Part shown: positions 1-10,669 of the stretch, one piece after another | Numbering within the stretch: position 1 is the stretch's first letter | How the letters are laid out: every line of letters starts with the position of its first letter | NCBI GenBank assembly: GCA_958295495.1 | Contig: OY282352.1 | Span: 1,736,001 to 1,800,000, forward strand | From: an uncultured Latescibacterota bacterium | GTDB taxonomy: Bacteria > Latescibacterota > UBA2968 > UBA8231 | Length of the DNA stretch: 64,000 nt | Reading direction: 5' to 3' | Notes under the pieces: generated by a model | What the model saw: the letters and a program-made list of their open reading frames with translations, nothing else | Told to the model about the DNA's origin: nothing | The model's database searches: none | Program-made: the position numbers and the translations under genes

Positions 1-99
1 CTCCTTGCGTTGTTAGCTTGCTGTGCCCAATGTGGCACGTTAGTTTCTCCGGCGCGAAAAATCTACCCTACCAGCCCATATCGTCCAAGGGAGAATGCA

Positions 100-684
100 G
101 TGCCCGCCAAAGTCCTCATCATCGTCGGCGATGCCACCGAAACCGTCGATACGCTCTACCCTTACCTGCGCGTCCAAGAAGAGGGCTTCGCGCCCGTGGT
201 CGCCGGGCCGGAAGCCCGCCGCTACAACATGGTCCTGCACGAGGTCCCGGCCGAGGGTTGGGACATCACCCGCGAATTTGAGGGCTATACCATCCAAGCG
301 GACATCGCCTTCCGCCACGTCGCGCCCGAAGAGTACGCGGGGATCTTTTTCTCTGGAGGGCGCGCCCCAGAATACATCCGCGACGACCCGGACCTGATTC
401 GCATTACCCGCTACTTTTTCGACCGCGACAAGCCCATAGGCTGCGTCTGCCACGGCGTCGAAATTCCCGCCCGCGCCGGTTGCGTCAAAGGGCGGCGCAT
501 GGCCACCGTGCCCAAGTGCCAATTCGACCTAGAGGTCTGCGGCGGCACCTTTATAGACGCGCCCTGCGTCGTCGATGGCAACCTCATCAGCGGCCGCACT
601 TGGCACGACCACGGGCACTACGTGAAACATTGGATCAACTTGCTCATTGCCGAGCGCGCCCAACAGGAGGTCGCCACACCGTGA
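100..684 (+). CDS. DJ-1/PfpI family protein (class I glutamine amidotransferase-like)
   Basis: Predicted DJ-1/PfpI superfamily protein of 194 residues. The start chosen is GTG at 100, giving MPAKVLIIVGDATE; a purine-rich AAGGGAG lies about 7 bases upstream, while the longer reading frame from position 10 has no ribosome site and no family similarity. The N-terminal strand KVLIIVGD, the FFSGGRAPEYIR loop and the nucleophile elbow CVCHGVE (Cys about residue 117 followed by His) are the family signature. Members act as glyoxalases, deglycases, proteases or chaperones, so the substrate cannot be named. The stop overlaps the next gene's GTG by 4 bases (GTGA), so the two are probably translated together; the context suggests carbonyl or sugar metabolism. 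Confidence 0.85.
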   Translation: MPAKVLIIVGDATETVDTLYPYLRVQEEGFAPVVAGPEARRYNMVLHEVPAEGWDITREFEGYTIQADIAFRHVAPEEYAGIFFSGGRAPEYIRDDPDLIRITRYFFDRDKPIGCVCHGVEIPARAGCVKGRRMATVPKCQFDLEVCGGTFIDAPCVVDGNLISGRTWHDHGHYVKHWINLLIAERAQQEVATP

Positions 685-1511
685 AACTCTACTACAGCAC
701 CTATGGCATGAAGCAACTCAATGTCTTTGAAGCCCTGCCGCGCCTTGCGGACATGGGCTACGAGGGCATGGAAATTGCCGTCACCCCGGGCTGGCCGACC
801 GAGCCGGCCAACATGGACGCGGCCGCACGCAAAAGGCTCGCCGACCTCTTCTGCCGGCTCGGCTTCCCGACGCCGGCACTAATGGCTCTGCTGTCGCCCT
901 GCGTCGAAGGCGAGGGACGCGCAGCCGCACTAGCGCAGTTTAGGGCAACCTTTGAACTGAGCCGCGCACTCCGGCTCGACGACCGCCCGATGGTCGTCAG
1001 CACCACCCTCGGCCACCCCAAACCCGCTTGGGAGACCGGCAAAAAGCGCATCGTCGAGCTAGTACTCGAAGTGGCCGACATGGCCGCCGAATACGACGTC
1101 ATCGTCGCCATTGAGCCGCATGCCGGCGACGACTTTGAGACGCCGGAAAAGGCCGCTTGGCTCATGCAGCAAACCAACCATCCGCACCTCGGCCTCAACT
1201 TCGACTACAGCCATTTCTGGGTTGAGGGCATCGACTTGCAGCACTCAATTGACCTGAATCTCCAGTACTCGGTCCACAATCACATCAAGGACGGCTATCT
1301 CGACGAGGAAGGACGGGTCCGCTATCTCCTGCCCGGCAGCGGCAAGCTGGACGTGAGGGCCTACTACGAGGCCGTGCAGGACGCCGGCTGGGACCAGTAC
1401 CTCTGCCCAGAGGTCACCGGTCAAATATGGAACGCAGACGGGTACGACGCCTGGAGCACGGCGCAGTTTTGCTACGACGCGCTCGACGCGGCGCGGCAGG
1501 CATCGGACTAA
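681..1511 (+). CDS. Sugar phosphate isomerase/epimerase (xylose isomerase-like TIM barrel)
   Basis: 276-residue TIM-barrel enzyme of the AP-endonuclease-2/xylose-isomerase-like superfamily. It starts VKLYYSTYGMKQLN at the GTG that overlaps the stop of the DJ-1 gene; the longer upstream extension in this frame is only the shadow of that gene. Likely metal ligands are spaced as in the family: Glu in AIEPHAGDDFET, Asp/His in LNFDYSHFW, His in HNHIKDG, and Glu in LCPEVTG near the C-terminus. Family members isomerise or epimerise ketoses and inositol derivatives. The exact sugar cannot be read from the sequence. A strong hairpin terminator follows 37 bases downstream. Confidence 0.85.
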   Translation: MKLYYSTYGMKQLNVFEALPRLADMGYEGMEIAVTPGWPTEPANMDAAARKRLADLFCRLGFPTPALMALLSPCVEGEGRAAALAQFRATFELSRALRLDDRPMVVSTTLGHPKPAWETGKKRIVELVLEVADMAAEYDVIVAIEPHAGDDFETPEKAAWLMQQTNHPHLGLNFDYSHFWVEGIDLQHSIDLNLQYSVHNHIKDGYLDEEGRVRYLLPGSGKLDVRAYYEAVQDAGWDQYLCPEVTGQIWNADGYDAWSTAQFCYDALDAARQASD

Positions 1512-1547
1512 GGCCGCTCCCAAGAACCTCTACGATGCACACAAAGA

Positions 1548-1582
1548 AGCGCCCGATGGCTCGTCGGCATCGGGCGCTTTTG
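1548..1582 (+). terminator. Rho-independent terminator, probably bidirectional
   Basis: Perfect 11-bp stem (AGCGCCCGATG at 1548-1558, CATCGGGCGCT at 1568-1578), 9-base loop, then a T-run. It lies between two convergent genes, and the opposite strand is also followed by a T-rich stretch (TCTTTG), so it may serve both. Confidence 0.85.
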
Positions 1583-1602
1583 GTTTTCTCTTCTTAGCTC
1601 CC

Positions 1603-2415
1603 TTATTGCTCGCCGCCGATCTCGACCTCGCTGCCCTTCTCGGACGCCTCGGCCTTAAACTCCGCCAACGCCTTGTCGAGCAGGGCCTGCGCCTCCTCGA
1701 CCTCCTTGCCCCAAGCGACAATATCCACCGGCAGCCGCTGCCCCTCGGCAGTGCGCTCGCTCAACGCGACGAAGGCCTTGAGATAGGTATTGGGACATTG
1801 GCTCATTACACTGTGCAGGATTGGGCCGCACTGGGATTCGGGAAGGTTGACCACGACCCGCAACGAGAGCCGCACATCGTCGTATATCCCGGCTAGGACA
1901 TCCTCTACCGACTGGCGGAACAGTGCCTCGACCTCACGCGGCGGACCGGGTAGGCTGTAAATCGTGGTCGTGCCAACCTGCGATTCCACGCAGGGAGCCA
2001 CGCCCGCCGGGTTGGGGTGGGCCAAGGAGCCTTCCGGTTTGGTCGCCATCTTGACCAGCCCTTCGCTGACGTCAGTGCGCTTTTCAATACTGCGGCTCTC
2101 CATATAGCGTTTGACCAAGGTTTCATCGACTTCCGTGCCCACCTCCATGATCTTGGCAATGGCCTCGACCGTCATGTCGTCGGGCGTCGGCCCAAGCCCC
2201 CCGGTGGTAATCACCACCCGGGTGCCGCGCTGGCAGGCGTCTCTAAGCACGCCGGTCAACTCGTCCATATCGTCGTCGAGGATCGCGATCCGACGCACAT
2301 AGCCGCCGAGTGCCGCGATCTGCTGCGCCATCCAGAAAGAGTTGGTGTCTTGGATCTGTCCGTTCAAAAGCTCGGTGCCGATCGAGTAAATTTCGATGGC
2401 CGGTCGGTCGCTCAT
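1603..2415 (-). CDS. CinA-type molybdopterin-binding domain protein
   Basis: 270-residue protein starting MSDRPAIEIYSIGTELLNGQ at 2415, preceded by AGAAAGAG; the longer frame upstream has no similarity. The motifs IGTELLNGQIQDTNS near the N-terminus and TTGGLGPTPDDMT around residue 75 are the MoCF/CinA N-terminal (MoaB/MogA-like) fold signature. Full-length CinA proteins are about 400-420 residues with a C-terminal nicotinamide-nucleotide amidase domain; that domain is absent here, so this is the stand-alone N-terminal type, whose relatives hydrolyse ADP-ribose or FAD-like pyrophosphates. Transcribed divergently from the sulfatase at 2620. Confidence 0.85.
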   Translation of the reverse strand: MSDRPAIEIYSIGTELLNGQIQDTNSFWMAQQIAALGGYVRRIAILDDDMDELTGVLRDACQRGTRVVITTGGLGPTPDDMTVEAIAKIMEVGTEVDETLVKRYMESRSIEKRTDVSEGLVKMATKPEGSLAHPNPAGVAPCVESQVGTTTIYSLPGPPREVEALFRQSVEDVLAGIYDDVRLSLRVVVNLPESQCGPILHSVMSQCPNTYLKAFVALSERTAEGQRLPVDIVAWGKEVEEAQALLDKALAEFKAEASEKGSEVEIGGEQ

Positions 2416-2510
2416 AGTCTCTTTCTCTGCTGTTGTGTTAGAAGGGCATGAAAAGATAGGCAAGATGAGCCGAATATGCACCGGGCATTGAACCCAGTTA
2501 GGCGAGTGGC

Positions 2511-2575
2511 AATATAGCAATCTGGAATGATCTGAACTGCGGATCATCTTGTGAATGATGTAGGATTGCTATATT
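2511..2575. promoter_or_regulatory. Inverted repeat in a divergent promoter region
   Basis: Perfect 12-bp inverted repeat AATATAGCAATC (2511-2522) / GATTGCTATATT (2564-2575) with an inner ATGATC/GATCAT pair, in the 204-base gap between the divergent CinA-type gene and the sulfatase gene. The placement suits an operator or a structured leader; no cognate regulator is adjacent. Confidence 0.45.
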
Positions 2576-2619
2576 AGAGTCTAATCCAACTTCAACCGCA
2601 CCATCGAAGAGGCCCTCAG

Positions 2620-4026
2620 ATGATGCGACCCAACATCGTCTTCATTCTCATCGACGATATGGGCTGGAAGGACCTCGTCTGCTACGGCAGTTCCTTCTAC
2701 GAGACGCCCAACATCGACCGCCTCGCCCGCGAGGGCATGCGCTTTACCGACGCGTACGCGGCCTGCCCGGTCTGCTCGCCGACCCGCGCCAGCATCCTCA
2801 CCGGCAAGTACCCGGCCACCGTCGGCATCACCGACTGGATCGATGTGCATGGGCACATCCACCCGGCGCGTGGCCAGCTCGTCGATGTGCCGTATCTCAA
2901 GCAACTGCCGACGCAAGAACACTCGCTGGCCCGCGCCCTCAACGAGGGCGGCTATCAGACGTGGCACCTAGGCAAGTGGCACCTAGGCGGCGACGGGCAT
3001 CTGCCCGAAGACCACGGCTTTGAGGTCAACATTGGCGGCGCCCACCAAGGCTCGCCGGGGCAGGGTGGGTACTTCAGCCCCTGGACCATCCCCCCGCTTG
3101 CCGACGCCGATGTCCCAGATGGCACGTACCTAACCGACTACCTGACTGACCAAGTGCTCAACTTGGTGAACAACCGGGACCAGCGGCCCTTCTTTTTGAA
3201 CCTCTGGTACTATACCGTCCACACGCCGATCCAAGCCAAACGAGAAAAGGTCGCCCAGTACGAAGCCAAAGCCCGCGCCCTCGGCTTGGACCAAGTCGAA
3301 GCCTTTGCCGCAGGGGAGTACTTCCCCTGCGAGCACAAAAGAGACCAGCGCGTCAAACGGCGGCTCATCCAATCCGACCCGGTCTATGCAGCCATGATCG
3401 AAAGCCTCGACGAAAACTTGGGGCGTCTCTTCGCCTTGCTCGACGCGCTCGGCGAGGCTGAAAATACCGTCGTGTTTTTCACCTCGGACAACGGCGGCCT
3501 CGCCACCTCCGAAGGCTCGCCGACCTGCAACGCGCCGCTGGCCGAGGGCAAGGGCTGGATGTACGAGGGCGGCACCCGCGAACCCTTGCTGGTGCGCTGG
3601 CCCGGCCGAGTCGCAGCCGGCAGCACCTGTCCAGTTCCGGTGACCAGCCCCGACTTCTACCCGACGATCCTCGAATTGGCCGGCTTAGACCCCATCCCGG
3701 CGCAGCACTGCGACGGTACGAGCATCGCGCCCTTGTTGCGCGGCACCGAATCCATTGAGCGCGAGGCCATCTTCTGGCACTATCCGCACTATGGTAATCA
3801 GGGCGGCACTCCCGGCTCGTCCGTGCGCGCTGACGACCACAAGCTGATCGAATTTTTTGAAGACGGGCGGCTAGAACTGTACAATCTGCGCGAGGATATC
3901 GGCGAGGAACGCAACCTAGCCGAGCAAATGCCGCAAACCCGCGACAGACTGCACAGACTGCTGCGGGAATGGCGCGAAAAGGTGGAAGCCCAAATCCCCC
4001 AACCCAATCCCAATTGGCGCGGCTGA
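2620..4026 (+). CDS. Sulfatase (type I, formylglycine-dependent)
   Basis: 468-residue arylsulfatase-family hydrolase. N-terminal RPNIVFILIDDMGWKD supplies the metal-binding Asp pair, and CSPTRASILTGK (Cys about residue 52) is the CxPxR sequence whose cysteine is converted to formylglycine by the maturation enzyme. Further family blocks are HLGKWHLGG, TVHTPIQ and FFTSDNGGL. It hydrolyses sulfate esters, probably of polysaccharides; substrate unknown. No signal peptide is evident before the first strand. Two adjacent ATGs (2620, 2623) are possible starts. No complete maturation enzyme is in this window. Confidence 0.92.
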   Translation: MMRPNIVFILIDDMGWKDLVCYGSSFYETPNIDRLAREGMRFTDAYAACPVCSPTRASILTGKYPATVGITDWIDVHGHIHPARGQLVDVPYLKQLPTQEHSLARALNEGGYQTWHLGKWHLGGDGHLPEDHGFEVNIGGAHQGSPGQGGYFSPWTIPPLADADVPDGTYLTDYLTDQVLNLVNNRDQRPFFLNLWYYTVHTPIQAKREKVAQYEAKARALGLDQVEAFAAGEYFPCEHKRDQRVKRRLIQSDPVYAAMIESLDENLGRLFALLDALGEAENTVVFFTSDNGGLATSEGSPTCNAPLAEGKGWMYEGGTREPLLVRWPGRVAAGSTCPVPVTSPDFYPTILELAGLDPIPAQHCDGTSIAPLLRGTESIEREAIFWHYPHYGNQGGTPGSSVRADDHKLIEFFEDGRLELYNLREDIGEERNLAEQMPQTRDRLHRLLREWREKVEAQIPQPNPNWRG

Positions 4027-4064
4027 AGCGGTATGTCTAACTAAAAAAACGGAGCGCGTGGTCT

Positions 4065-5572
<1,508 letters not shown>

Positions 5573-5637
5573 CTACAATTGTTTGGTTGTCAGGGTGATA
5601 AAGTATAGTCAAGTTACCGTATTGGAAGGAACGCTAC

Positions 5638-8600
5638 GTGAGCAAGAAAACCATCTTTTTGACGTATTTGAAAAATCTCGCCGCCGTGGCCCGGCAAGGC
5701 GACGCACGGGAGGAGAGCTTCTACCCGGCACTGGCGGACATGCTGAAGGAAATGGCTCGCGCCACGGGGAAGACGGACGTACACGTCACCACGCTTCCCA
5801 GACCCACCGAGGGCGGCAACCCAGATTTCCGCTTGTGGAACGGGACGGACCGCATCATCGGCTATGTCGAGGCCAAGAAGCCGACCGAAGAGCGGCTGGA
5901 TAGTATCGAAAGTTCCGATCAACTCAAACGTTATCGCGCTACGTTCCCGAATCTTATCCTCACCAACTTCCTCGAATTCCGCCTGTACTGGAACGGCGAG
6001 CGTATCCACACGGTACAGGCGGGTCGGCCTCTGGTACTCAACGCAGTGCGGACCACGCCACCGCTCGAAAACCAAGATGAACTCTACGCCTTGCTCGACC
6101 GCTTCTTGGACTTTGCGCTACCCCAGACGTTTACTGCCGAATCCCTCGCTGTCGAACTGGCCAAGCGTACGCGCCTTCTCCGCGATGTGATCGGCGAGCA
6201 GTTCCATCAGGAACAGGCGAATCCCGGTATGCTTACAGGCTTCTTCGAGGCGTTCCAGACCTATCTCATCGGCTCACTGACGCCTGAAGATTTCGCCGAT
6301 CTGTTCGCGCAGACCATTACCTACGGCTTATTCGCCGCCCGCACCCGGGCCGGCGATGGCTTCAACCGGCGCGCGGCTTTCGACAACATCCCGCACACCA
6401 TCGGCGTTTTGCGCGACCTGTTTCGCTACATCTCGCTCGACGACTTGCCCGCCCCACTCGCTTGGTGCGTGGATGATCTGGCCGAGGTGCTATGCGTGGC
6501 AGACGCGCCGGGCATTCTCAACCACTACTACCGAAAGGGCAAGGGTGGAGATCCCATCGTGCATTTTTACGAGACCTTTTTGGCGCAATACGACCCCGAC
6601 GAGCGCGAGCGGCGAGGGGTTTATTACACGCCGGAGCCGGTCGTTGGGTACATCGTGCGTTCTCTGCATGGCCTGCTCAAGACCGAATTTGACCAGCGCG
6701 ATGGCCTCGCTTCGGATGGCGTAACGCTACTCGATCCGGCGGCGGGGACGATGACGTTTGTGGCGCGTGCGGCGCAACAGGCAGTCGCCGAGTTCAAAGA
6801 GAAATACGGTAGCGGCGGACGGGCGGACTTCATCCGTCGGCATATCCTCAAAAATTTCTACGCGCTCGAGTTGATGATGGCACCTTATGCAGTAGGCCAT
6901 CTCAAGATGAGCTTTTTCTTGGAGGAACTCGGCCACCGCCTCGCCGATGATGAGCGCGTACCGTTCTATTTGACCAACACGCTCGACACAGACGAACTGG
7001 AGCAGAGCCGGTTGCCCGGCCTGTCCGCATTGGCCGAGGAGTCCCGTTTGGCTGGCGTGGTCAAGAAGCAGACGCCGATTTTGCTCATCCTCGGCAATCC
7101 GCCCTATTCGGGACATTCGAGCAACACGGGCGCGTGGATTACGGGCTTGATCGACGATTACAAGCAAGTGGATGGCGAGCCGTTGGGGGAGAGAAATCTG
7201 AAATGGTTGCAAGACGACTACGTCAAGTTTCTCCGCTTTGCCCAGTGGAAGATCGCTCAAGCCGGACGGGGTGTCGTCGGCATGATCACCAACCACAGCT
7301 ACCTCGACAACCCCACCTTTCGCGGGATGCGCCGCAGTCTGATGCAGACCTTTGACGACATCTACATTCTCGACCTGCACGGCAATTCGCTAAAAAAGGA
7401 GACTTGTCCCGACGGCAGTCCCGACAAGAACATCTTCGACATCCGGCAGGGCGTGGCGATTGCCTTTTTCGTCAAGCGCGGCGACCAACATACGGAAGCC
7501 GTCGTTCATCACGCCGAATGCTACGGGACGCAGGAGAGCAAGTATGAATGGCTGGACGCCCATGACCTCGGCAACACCAAGTGGCAACCGATAAATCCAG
7601 CGTCGCCGTTCTATCTGTTCGTGCCCCGCGACGACGCGCTCGAAGCTGAGTATCGGCGGTTCCTCTCTATCCCCGAAGTATTTTCTATCTCCGAAGTATT
7701 CCCGGTCAACAGCGTCGGCATTGTAACCGCCCGCGACCGTCTGACGATCCATTGGTCTGAGCAAGAGGCGTGGGATACGGTGCGGGCTTTTTCAGAGATG
7801 GACCCGGAACTAGCTCGGCAGGGATATAAACTCGGCGACGATACGCAAGAGTGGAAAGTGACGCTGGCCCAGAAGGACTTACGGGATTCCGGCCCGACGC
7901 GCGAGAATGTGATTCCGCTCCTGTATCGACCCTTTGACGTGCGCCATACCTATTACACCGGCCACTCGCGGGGATTCATCTGTAGGCCCCGTTCCGAAGT
8001 CATGCGCCACATGCTGGCCGGGAAGAATCTGGCGTTGTGTGTTGGACGCCAAGGTCAGGTTGTTGGTACTGGCGAATGGAATTTGATCTATTGCTCGCAG
8101 AACATAGGGGATCTTAACTTGTTCTATCGCGGCGGAAACGTGAATTTTCCCCTCTACCTCTATCCCACCGCTAACCGCGACGACCTTTTCGCGCAACGCG
8201 AATCGTCTGAGCGTCAGCCGAATCTGAGTCCCAAACTGGTTGAGACACTTGAGGAAGCACATGCCCGAGAGCCATCGCCCGAGGATATTTTCCACTACAC
8301 GTATGCGATCTTGCACGCGCCTGCCTACCGCGAGAAATACGCCGAATTTCTGCGGATCGATTTTCCGCGTATTCCGTTCACAAAGGACAGCGCGTCGTTC
8401 GCCGAACTCGCCGAACTCGGCGGGCGGTTGGTCGCTCTGCATTTGCTCACCTCGCCAGAACTTGACCCGCCGACCTGCCGCTTTGAGGGCGATGGCGACG
8501 CTCAAGTCGCCCGGACAAAGGCCAAGGGCTTTCGCTATGACTCTGATGGGCAACGCCAGTACATCAACCAAACGCAGTATTTCGGGCCTGTTCCCTCTGA

Positions 8601-8820
8601 GGTCTATGACTCTCGCATTGGCGGCTACCAAGTCTGCGACAAGTGGTTGAAAGACCGCAAAGACCGCCGTCTCACCCTCGACGCCATCCGCACCTACTGC
8701 CGGATGGTGACGGCCATCGGGCTGACGCTCGACATCCAGCGAGAGCTCGATAGGGTATATGGCGGTGTGGAAAATAGCTGTGTGTCGGTTGGGACCGAGC
8801 AATCACCGAAAGGAGCTTGA
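5638..8820 (+). CDS. Fused restriction endonuclease-adenine methyltransferase (type IIG / ISP-like)
   Basis: 1060-residue single-chain restriction-modification enzyme. Order: PD-(D/E)XK nuclease at about residues 60-82 (PDFRLW...GYVEAKKP); helical linker; N6-adenine methyltransferase with GVYYTPEPVV (about 327), motif I LDPAAGTMTF (about 365) and motif IV LGNPPYSG (about 485); C-terminal target-recognition part with LLYRPFDVRHTYY (about 760), typical of type ISP enzymes. It lacks the SNF2-like helicase of full ISP enzymes, so it resembles a type IIG or Eco57I-like protein. GTG start at 5638 with GGAAGGA just upstream. The stop is one base before the next ATG, so the small partner is co-transcribed. 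Recognition sequence unknown. Confidence 0.85.
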   Translation: MSKKTIFLTYLKNLAAVARQGDAREESFYPALADMLKEMARATGKTDVHVTTLPRPTEGGNPDFRLWNGTDRIIGYVEAKKPTEERLDSIESSDQLKRYRATFPNLILTNFLEFRLYWNGERIHTVQAGRPLVLNAVRTTPPLENQDELYALLDRFLDFALPQTFTAESLAVELAKRTRLLRDVIGEQFHQEQANPGMLTGFFEAFQTYLIGSLTPEDFADLFAQTITYGLFAARTRAGDGFNRRAAFDNIPHTIGVLRDLFRYISLDDLPAPLAWCVDDLAEVLCVADAPGILNHYYRKGKGGDPIVHFYETFLAQYDPDERERRGVYYTPEPVVGYIVRSLHGLLKTEFDQRDGLASDGVTLLDPAAGTMTFVARAAQQAVAEFKEKYGSGGRADFIRRHILKNFYALELMMAPYAVGHLKMSFFLEELGHRLADDERVPFYLTNTLDTDELEQSRLPGLSALAEESRLAGVVKKQTPILLILGNPPYSGHSSNTGAWITGLIDDYKQVDGEPLGERNLKWLQDDYVKFLRFAQWKIAQAGRGVVGMITNHSYLDNPTFRGMRRSLMQTFDDIYILDLHGNSLKKETCPDGSPDKNIFDIRQGVAIAFFVKRGDQHTEAVVHHAECYGTQESKYEWLDAHDLGNTKWQPINPASPFYLFVPRDDALEAEYRRFLSIPEVFSISEVFPVNSVGIVTARDRLTIHWSEQEAWDTVRAFSEMDPELARQGYKLGDDTQEWKVTLAQKDLRDSGPTRENVIPLLYRPFDVRHTYYTGHSRGFICRPRSEVMRHMLAGKNLALCVGRQGQVVGTGEWNLIYCSQNIGDLNLFYRGGNVNFPLYLYPTANRDDLFAQRESSERQPNLSPKLVETLEEAHAREPSPEDIFHYTYAILHAPAYREKYAEFLRIDFPRIPFTKDSASFAELAELGGRLVALHLLTSPELDPPTCRFEGDGDAQVARTKAKGFRYDSDGQRQYINQTQYFGPVPSEVYDSRIGGYQVCDKWLKDRKDRRLTLDAIRTYCRMVTAIGLTLDIQRELDRVYGGVENSCVSVGTEQSPKGA

Positions 8821-8821
8821 C

Positions 8822-9382
8822 ATGACGGCGCAACAGAAGGCTGAATTTAGCGGCGAAACAGTCCGCAATGTCGCCGGGGCCTTTCGCTGGTGGGCACGAC
8901 CTATGGAACAGCCGGAAGTGTTGCGCCGGGACTGGTTCGCAAACCCGCCTGTGAATCCCACGAAACATGCCATAAGGGTATTGGCCGACAGCTTTAGCAA
9001 ACGGCATGACGCTATAGTCGCGGTGTTCAGTTCTCACTTTCAGGATCTCCAGAAAGAGGTCGAGAATTTTCAGCCGGGTCGAGAAATAGATCCGGACGAC
9101 ATCGCGGTACCTGAGTTGGAGAAAAGCGAGGCATATTTCCGCGGGGAACGGGAAGAATTGCGCGCGATCCGAAACGCCTTGCAACGGACCGGGGGCACCC
9201 AAGCACACGGAGCGGAGGTCTTTGCCGCTTTGAAACGCTTGGACGAGTTATTTGAAGAGCTCACCGCGCAGTTACAAGAGTTGCGCTGGCTCATCATGGT
9301 CAACGACGGGTTGCTCGCGCCGCGCACCAAAGGCCAATGCACCAGCGGCGCAGAGTTTATAGCCGCACTGGAGAACCTATAG
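8822..9382 (+). CDS. Hypothetical protein, partner of the restriction-methylation gene
   Basis: 186-residue protein I do not recognise, starting MTAQQKAEFSG at 8822 one base after the preceding stop, with AAAGGAG upstream. It is charged and largely helical; residues about 95-165 (ELEKSEAYFRGE...LDELFEELTAQLQELRW) look like a coiled coil. No catalytic motif or membrane segment is seen. The tight coupling to the enzyme upstream suggests an accessory function such as control, inhibition or complex assembly, but this is inference from position only. Confidence 0.65.
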   Translation: MTAQQKAEFSGETVRNVAGAFRWWARPMEQPEVLRRDWFANPPVNPTKHAIRVLADSFSKRHDAIVAVFSSHFQDLQKEVENFQPGREIDPDDIAVPELEKSEAYFRGEREELRAIRNALQRTGGTQAHGAEVFAALKRLDELFEELTAQLQELRWLIMVNDGLLAPRTKGQCTSGAEFIAALENL

Positions 9383-9385
9383 GCC

Positions 9386-9532
9386 ATGCCCCCACGATCA
9401 TTGCAAATTACCGCGTTCGCAACCCCGAGCCGCAAGTTCGCCAAAATGGTCAAACGTTTGGATCAACGGATGCAAGAAGAATTAGGGCGCGTTATTGACG
9501 AATTATGCACGGGCGAGCTGACCCCTGTTTGA
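9386..9532 (+). pseudogene. Possible RelE/ParE-like toxin fragment
   Basis: A 48-codon frame (MPPRSLQITAFATPSRKF...ELTPV) begins four bases after the previous gene. TPSRKFAKMVKRLDQRMQEEL followed by two helices is reminiscent of the N-terminal half of RelE/ParE mRNA-interferase toxins, which are normally 85-100 residues. It stops at TGA 9530-9532, and the same frame stays open for some 40 codons beyond. It is most likely a decayed remnant. The similarity is weak. Confidence 0.3.
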
Positions 9533-9693
9533 ACGAGCTACATCATTGAGCGCACTATCGGCGGCCCCCGCGTCCGCGAGGGTTTCGACGATTGGTTACT
9601 CGGTATGAGCGAAAAAGCTCGATGCTTCGCGCCTTTGTCCAGCTTAATTTTGAGATCGGTTCTTCTCACTTCTCACCTCGCGCGTTTTCCCCC

Positions 9694-10608
9694 ATGATTT
9701 TCCGTCGAACCACGGCCCCCCCGCCAACCCGCTACCGCGACCGCCAAACCGGGGCTATCGTCGTCGAGCGCGTTCCAGGGCAGTCGCTCCTCCGCTGGCT
9801 CTACGGCACGAGCACGGGGCATCTCGTTTTTCGCGCCGTGCTCAACCGGCCCCTTTGCTCTCGCCTCTACGGCTGGTGGCAGCAAAGCCCTTGGACTCGG
9901 CGTCAAATCCGCCCTTTTGTCGAGCGCTACCGCATTGACCTCGACGAAATCGAACATCCCCTCAGCCAGTACTCCAGCTTCAACCACTTCTTTACTCGCC
10001 GCCTCAAGCCCGGAGCCAGACCCTGCGACCCCGAGCCCGGGCGCCTCTGTTGCCCAGCCGATGGCAAGGTCCTCGTCTATCCGCAACTCGCAGCCGACGA
10101 CGTGTTGCCGGTCAAAAGCCGCCAACTCGCAGCCCGCGAGCTCCTAGCCGCAGCAATTGACCCCACCCCATACCACGGCGGTGCCGCCCTCGTCGTGCGC
10201 CTCGCCCCCTACGACTATCACCGCTTCCACTTCCCAGCCGACGGCCAAGCGGGTCCGACGCAGTGGATCGACGGCACCTACCACTCGGTCAACCCGATCG
10301 CCCTCGCCCGCGTACCCGATGTTTTCCACCGCAACCGGCGCTCCGTTTGCGAGCTGGCGACGCCCGCCTTCGGCAGGATTGCCTACATCGAGGTCGGTGC
10401 TATCAATGTCGCCAGCGTCGTCCAGACGTACTCGATAGGGCCTTGTGAGCGCGGCCAAGAAAAGGGCTTTTTCCAGTTCGGCGGCTCCACCGTCGTGCTG
10501 CTCTTCGAGCCGGGGGCGATTGCCTTTGACAGCGATCTAGTCGCCGACTCTGCGGCCGGCCTAGAGGTACACGTCCGCACCGGGGCCGGCTTCGGCAGCC
10601 GCGCTTGA
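9694..10608 (+). CDS. psd: Phosphatidylserine decarboxylase
   Basis: 304-residue proenzyme if started at ATG 9694 (MIFRRTTAPPPTRYRD); the frame is open further upstream but without similarity. It converts phosphatidylserine to phosphatidylethanolamine at the inner membrane. The GGST motif at about residues 263-266 matches the LGST self-cleavage site, with Ser about 265 becoming the pyruvoyl group. The Asp in CCPADGKV and His in APYDYHRFHFP complete the Asp-His-Ser triad. SSFNHFFTRRLKPGARP is also characteristic. Family length is usually 280-320. Confidence 0.93.
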   Translation: MIFRRTTAPPPTRYRDRQTGAIVVERVPGQSLLRWLYGTSTGHLVFRAVLNRPLCSRLYGWWQQSPWTRRQIRPFVERYRIDLDEIEHPLSQYSSFNHFFTRRLKPGARPCDPEPGRLCCPADGKVLVYPQLAADDVLPVKSRQLAARELLAAAIDPTPYHGGAALVVRLAPYDYHRFHFPADGQAGPTQWIDGTYHSVNPIALARVPDVFHRNRRSVCELATPAFGRIAYIEVGAINVASVVQTYSIGPCERGQEKGFFQFGGSTVVLLFEPGAIAFDSDLVADSAAGLEVHVRTGAGFGSRA

Positions 10609-10669
10609 CCCGCTCCAGCGGCTTCGGCAAATTTTCCGCTCTTCAATCCCTTATCTTTGGAGGCTACTT

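Noticed and set aside
7879..8802. 307-codon antisense frame inside the restriction-methylation gene
   Set aside because: Antisense of a well-supported coding sequence, no similarity, no ribosome site.
9530..9532. TGA as a selenocysteine codon in the short frame at 9386
   Set aside because: No SECIS-like hairpin is apparent and no selenoprotein family fits; decay is simpler.
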